A stretch of DNA of 6,803 nucleotides from an uncultured Bdellovibrio sp. (lineage in GTDB: Bacteria > Bdellovibrionota > Bdellovibrionia > Bdellovibrionales > Bdellovibrionaceae): assembly GCA_946480995.1 (NCBI GenBank), contig CAMLMF010000137.1, positions 1 to 6,803 on the forward strand. The letters run 5' to 3'. The notes beneath the pieces are model-generated. The model ran no database searches. It saw only the letters and a list, made by a program, of their open reading frames with translations, and was not told the DNA's origin. Numbering within the stretch: position 1 is the stretch's first letter; the number at the start of each line of letters is the position of its first letter. Shown piece after piece: positions 5,677-6,803 of this stretch. Made by a program: the position numbers and the translations under genes.

Positions 5677-6596
5677 TTGGCCTCTGCTGAGTTGTTTAGA
5701 AGCTGCGTAATATAAAATCCTAAAAGCGAGTTTTTGATCGATGAGCCTCGACGGAGAGGCCCACGAGTTTGTGGATCGACCACGTCAAATCCTTCCTTGC
5801 GGAATACGGAGATGGCTGCGTCTACAGAGGCTTCAAAACTAACCATGCATGATCTGTTGTCTTTATCTAAGAAATTTAAAGTTGCTACCTGCGAAGCAAG
5901 AAATGGATTTGGCGTATCAAAGACGCCCCCTTCGCGGCCAACGGCAGCTACCTCGAATGTCTTTTCATTAACTTTCTTTAGTTGCACGTCAAAGACGACT
6001 CCGACACTCTGATTTTCATTCATACCAGTAATGCTATTTCCCAACATGGATTCGTTGGCCCAGCTGTTAATGATATAGTGACCGTTTATCAATGTGAGGT
6101 TCTTAGCCCAATCCATTTTTGCACAGACCAAACGATCCTTCTTTAGGCGATTTGAATAGAAGTTTTCTCTTTTAGCATCATACCAAGTAAGAATTCCGCG
6201 CTTTTGTTCTATGGGGGTATCTTTTGGGCTATTACCTATATTCTGGCTCGTGGTTACAATGCTTCCAATTTTATTTTGGTCAGGATGATATACCCAGCGG
6301 ACAGAGAGGTCCTGAACCGCGATGTCCAATTCGTATTTGCAGGTCGTTAGGACCTGCTCGTAATCACAGGTATTTTCGATCTGTCTAAGGCCAATAAATG
6401 TTCTTTCAACTTTCCCAATTTCTTGAAACATCCCCGCAACGCGACCGTCACCGAAGTCTAGAAAGTAACCTTCAGGTTTACTGATTATTTGTGGGGCCTT
6501 CTTGGGTGTTTGTTGGTTCACGGGCATAGACCCGCCATCAGCTGCCCAGCCGGCCCATGACCACGTCAAAATTATTAAGCTTAAAATTATCTTCAT
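5673..6596 (-). CDS. Secreted 307-aa protein of unknown function, first gene of the operon
   Basis: I do not recognise this family. The frame is open up to 6752, but the true start is most likely the ATG at 6596-6594. That start yields a classic Sec signal peptide (MKIILSLIILTWSWAGWA, cut before ADGG near residue 19), while the 52 upstream codons encode an Arg-rich, unprotein-like stretch and overlap the promoter and a 5' hairpin. TTAGG about seven bases before the ATG is a modest ribosome binding site. The mature protein is rich in predicted beta strands (for example YFLDFGDGRVAGMF, 44-57, and SVGVVFDVQLKKV, 197-209) and has four cysteines (77, 86, 158, 250), which fits two disulfides in a periplasmic or secreted fold. 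It has no haem motif or lipobox. Its stop overlaps the cytochrome start by 4 bp, so the two are translationally coupled and probably work together. It might be a binding or scaffold subunit, but that rests on context only. Confidence 0.85.
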   Translation of the reverse strand: MKIILSLIILTWSWAGWAADGGSMPVNQQTPKKAPQIISKPEGYFLDFGDGRVAGMFQEIGKVERTFIGLRQIENTCDYEQVLTTCKYELDIAVQDLSVRWVYHPDQNKIGSIVTTSQNIGNSPKDTPIEQKRGILTWYDAKRENFYSNRLKKDRLVCAKMDWAKNLTLINGHYIINSWANESMLGNSITGMNENQSVGVVFDVQLKKVNEKTFEVAAVGREGGVFDTPNPFLASQVATLNFLDKDNRSCMVSFEASVDAAISVFRKEGFDVVDPQTRGPLRRGSSIKNSLLGFYITQLLNNSAEAK

Positions 6597-6615
6597 CCTT
6601 GGGCCTAAGTGCACA

Positions 6616-6629
6616 AGGCGTTCTCGCCT
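6616..6629 (-). other. GC-rich hairpin in the operon leader
   Basis: AGGCG and CGCCT form a perfect 5-bp stem around a 4-base loop (AGAA on the transcribed strand), about 20 bases before the ATG at 6596. It falls just downstream of the -10 region and close to the likely transcription start, so in RNA it would sit near the very 5' end. It could stabilise the message or affect access to the start, or be an operator in DNA. No run of T follows, so it is not a terminator. Confidence 0.35.
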
Positions 6630-6632
6630 CAA

Positions 6633-6662
6633 AATATATAAACTTGTTCCTGAGTGTCTAAA
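6633..6662 (-). promoter_or_regulatory. Probable sigma-70-type promoter of the four-gene operon
   Basis: On the minus strand, TTTAGA (6662-6657) is a -35 with four of six consensus matches. TATATT (6638-6633) is a -10 with five of six, giving an 18-bp spacer; TATATA (6640-6635) with a 16-bp spacer is the alternative. Transcription would start near 6626, leaving a leader of about 30 bases before the ATG at 6596. It is the most AT-rich, promoter-like stretch upstream of the operon. Confidence 0.45.
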
Positions 6663-6803
6663 GCCTCGACAGGTGACAATACTAGCCCTTCGCCGCGTAA
6701 ATATGGCGTTGATTAAAAGCCTTACGAATCTTAAATACTCAGGACTACTCAATAAAAATTCTTGTTACCTGACAGGTTCCTGCAGAATATTAGGAAGTCT
6801 TAC
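6663..6803. other. Upstream non-coding region with short repeats
   Basis: No convincing gene is seen here up to the right edge. ACCTGACAGGT (6767-6777) is an 11-base odd palindrome. Its right half, GACAGGT (6771-6777), recurs at 6668-6674, just upstream of the operon's -35 box. TTCCT (6777-6781) and AGGAA (6792-6796) form a further weak inverted repeat. These could be regulator sites for the operon or for a divergent gene beyond the window, but short matches like these arise by chance. Confidence 0.25.

Noticed and set aside
5734..6012. Plus-strand open frame of 92 codons opposite the 307-residue gene
   Set aside because: Ser/Thr/Arg-rich composition typical of antisense translation, and the opposite strand has the signal-peptide-bearing, operon-coupled gene.
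6597..6752. N-terminal extension of the 307-residue gene up to an ATG at 6752
   Set aside because: The extra 52 residues are Arg-rich and would bury a clean signal peptide that begins exactly at the ATG at 6596; the stretch also holds the best promoter and a hairpin.

Overview
The window looks like a chromosomal segment of a Gram-negative bacterium with a large exported proteome. The clues are three Sec signal peptides, one twin-arginine (Tat) signal, a c-type cytochrome with two haem sites, and a DUF1501 protein paired with a DUF1592/DUF1588-type protein. That pairing is familiar from Planctomycetes, Myxococcota and Bdellovibrionota. The gene style and moderate GC content (judged by eye, not counted) lean towards a Bdellovibrio-like organism. 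This is inference; no marker gene or RNA is present.

The left part (1-2289) looks like an accessory patch. On the minus strand lies a probable two-gene operon: a 237-residue protein with a GTG start (227-940), whose N-terminal pattern recalls DarT-like ADP-ribosyltransferases only weakly, followed 45 bp later by a small gene that runs off the left edge (1-181). Upstream of them, two palindromes share a TAAGTC core and have centres exactly 30 bp apart. They overlie the best promoter candidates. Next comes the C-terminal part of a tyrosine recombinase (1090-1518), which keeps the His-x-x-Arg, His and Tyr catalytic residues but has lost everything before them. Head to head with it is a plus-strand gene (1528-2289) for a papain-like or NlpC/P60-like cysteine hydrolase, which may also have lost its 5' end. 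The two open frames overlap here, as expected of a rearrangement junction.

The right part (2369-6803) is a tight four-gene minus-strand operon, transcribed right to left from a promoter near 6633-6662: a secreted 307-residue protein of unknown function, a 493-residue dihaem cytochrome of the DUF1592/DUF1588 kind, a secreted 195-residue protein, and a 410-residue Tat-exported DUF1501 protein. The first two junctions are 4-bp ATGA overlaps and the third is a 9-bp gap, so the genes should be co-translated and act together outside the cytoplasm. The order also shows export by two routes: Sec for the first three proteins, Tat for the last. The biological role of DUF1501/DUF1592 systems is not established, so this operon is the best candidate here for an undescribed system.

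No CRISPR array, rRNA, tRNA, complete insertion sequence or convincing terminator was seen. The plus-strand gene and the operon converge on 2290-2368, where only short weak inverted repeats are visible.
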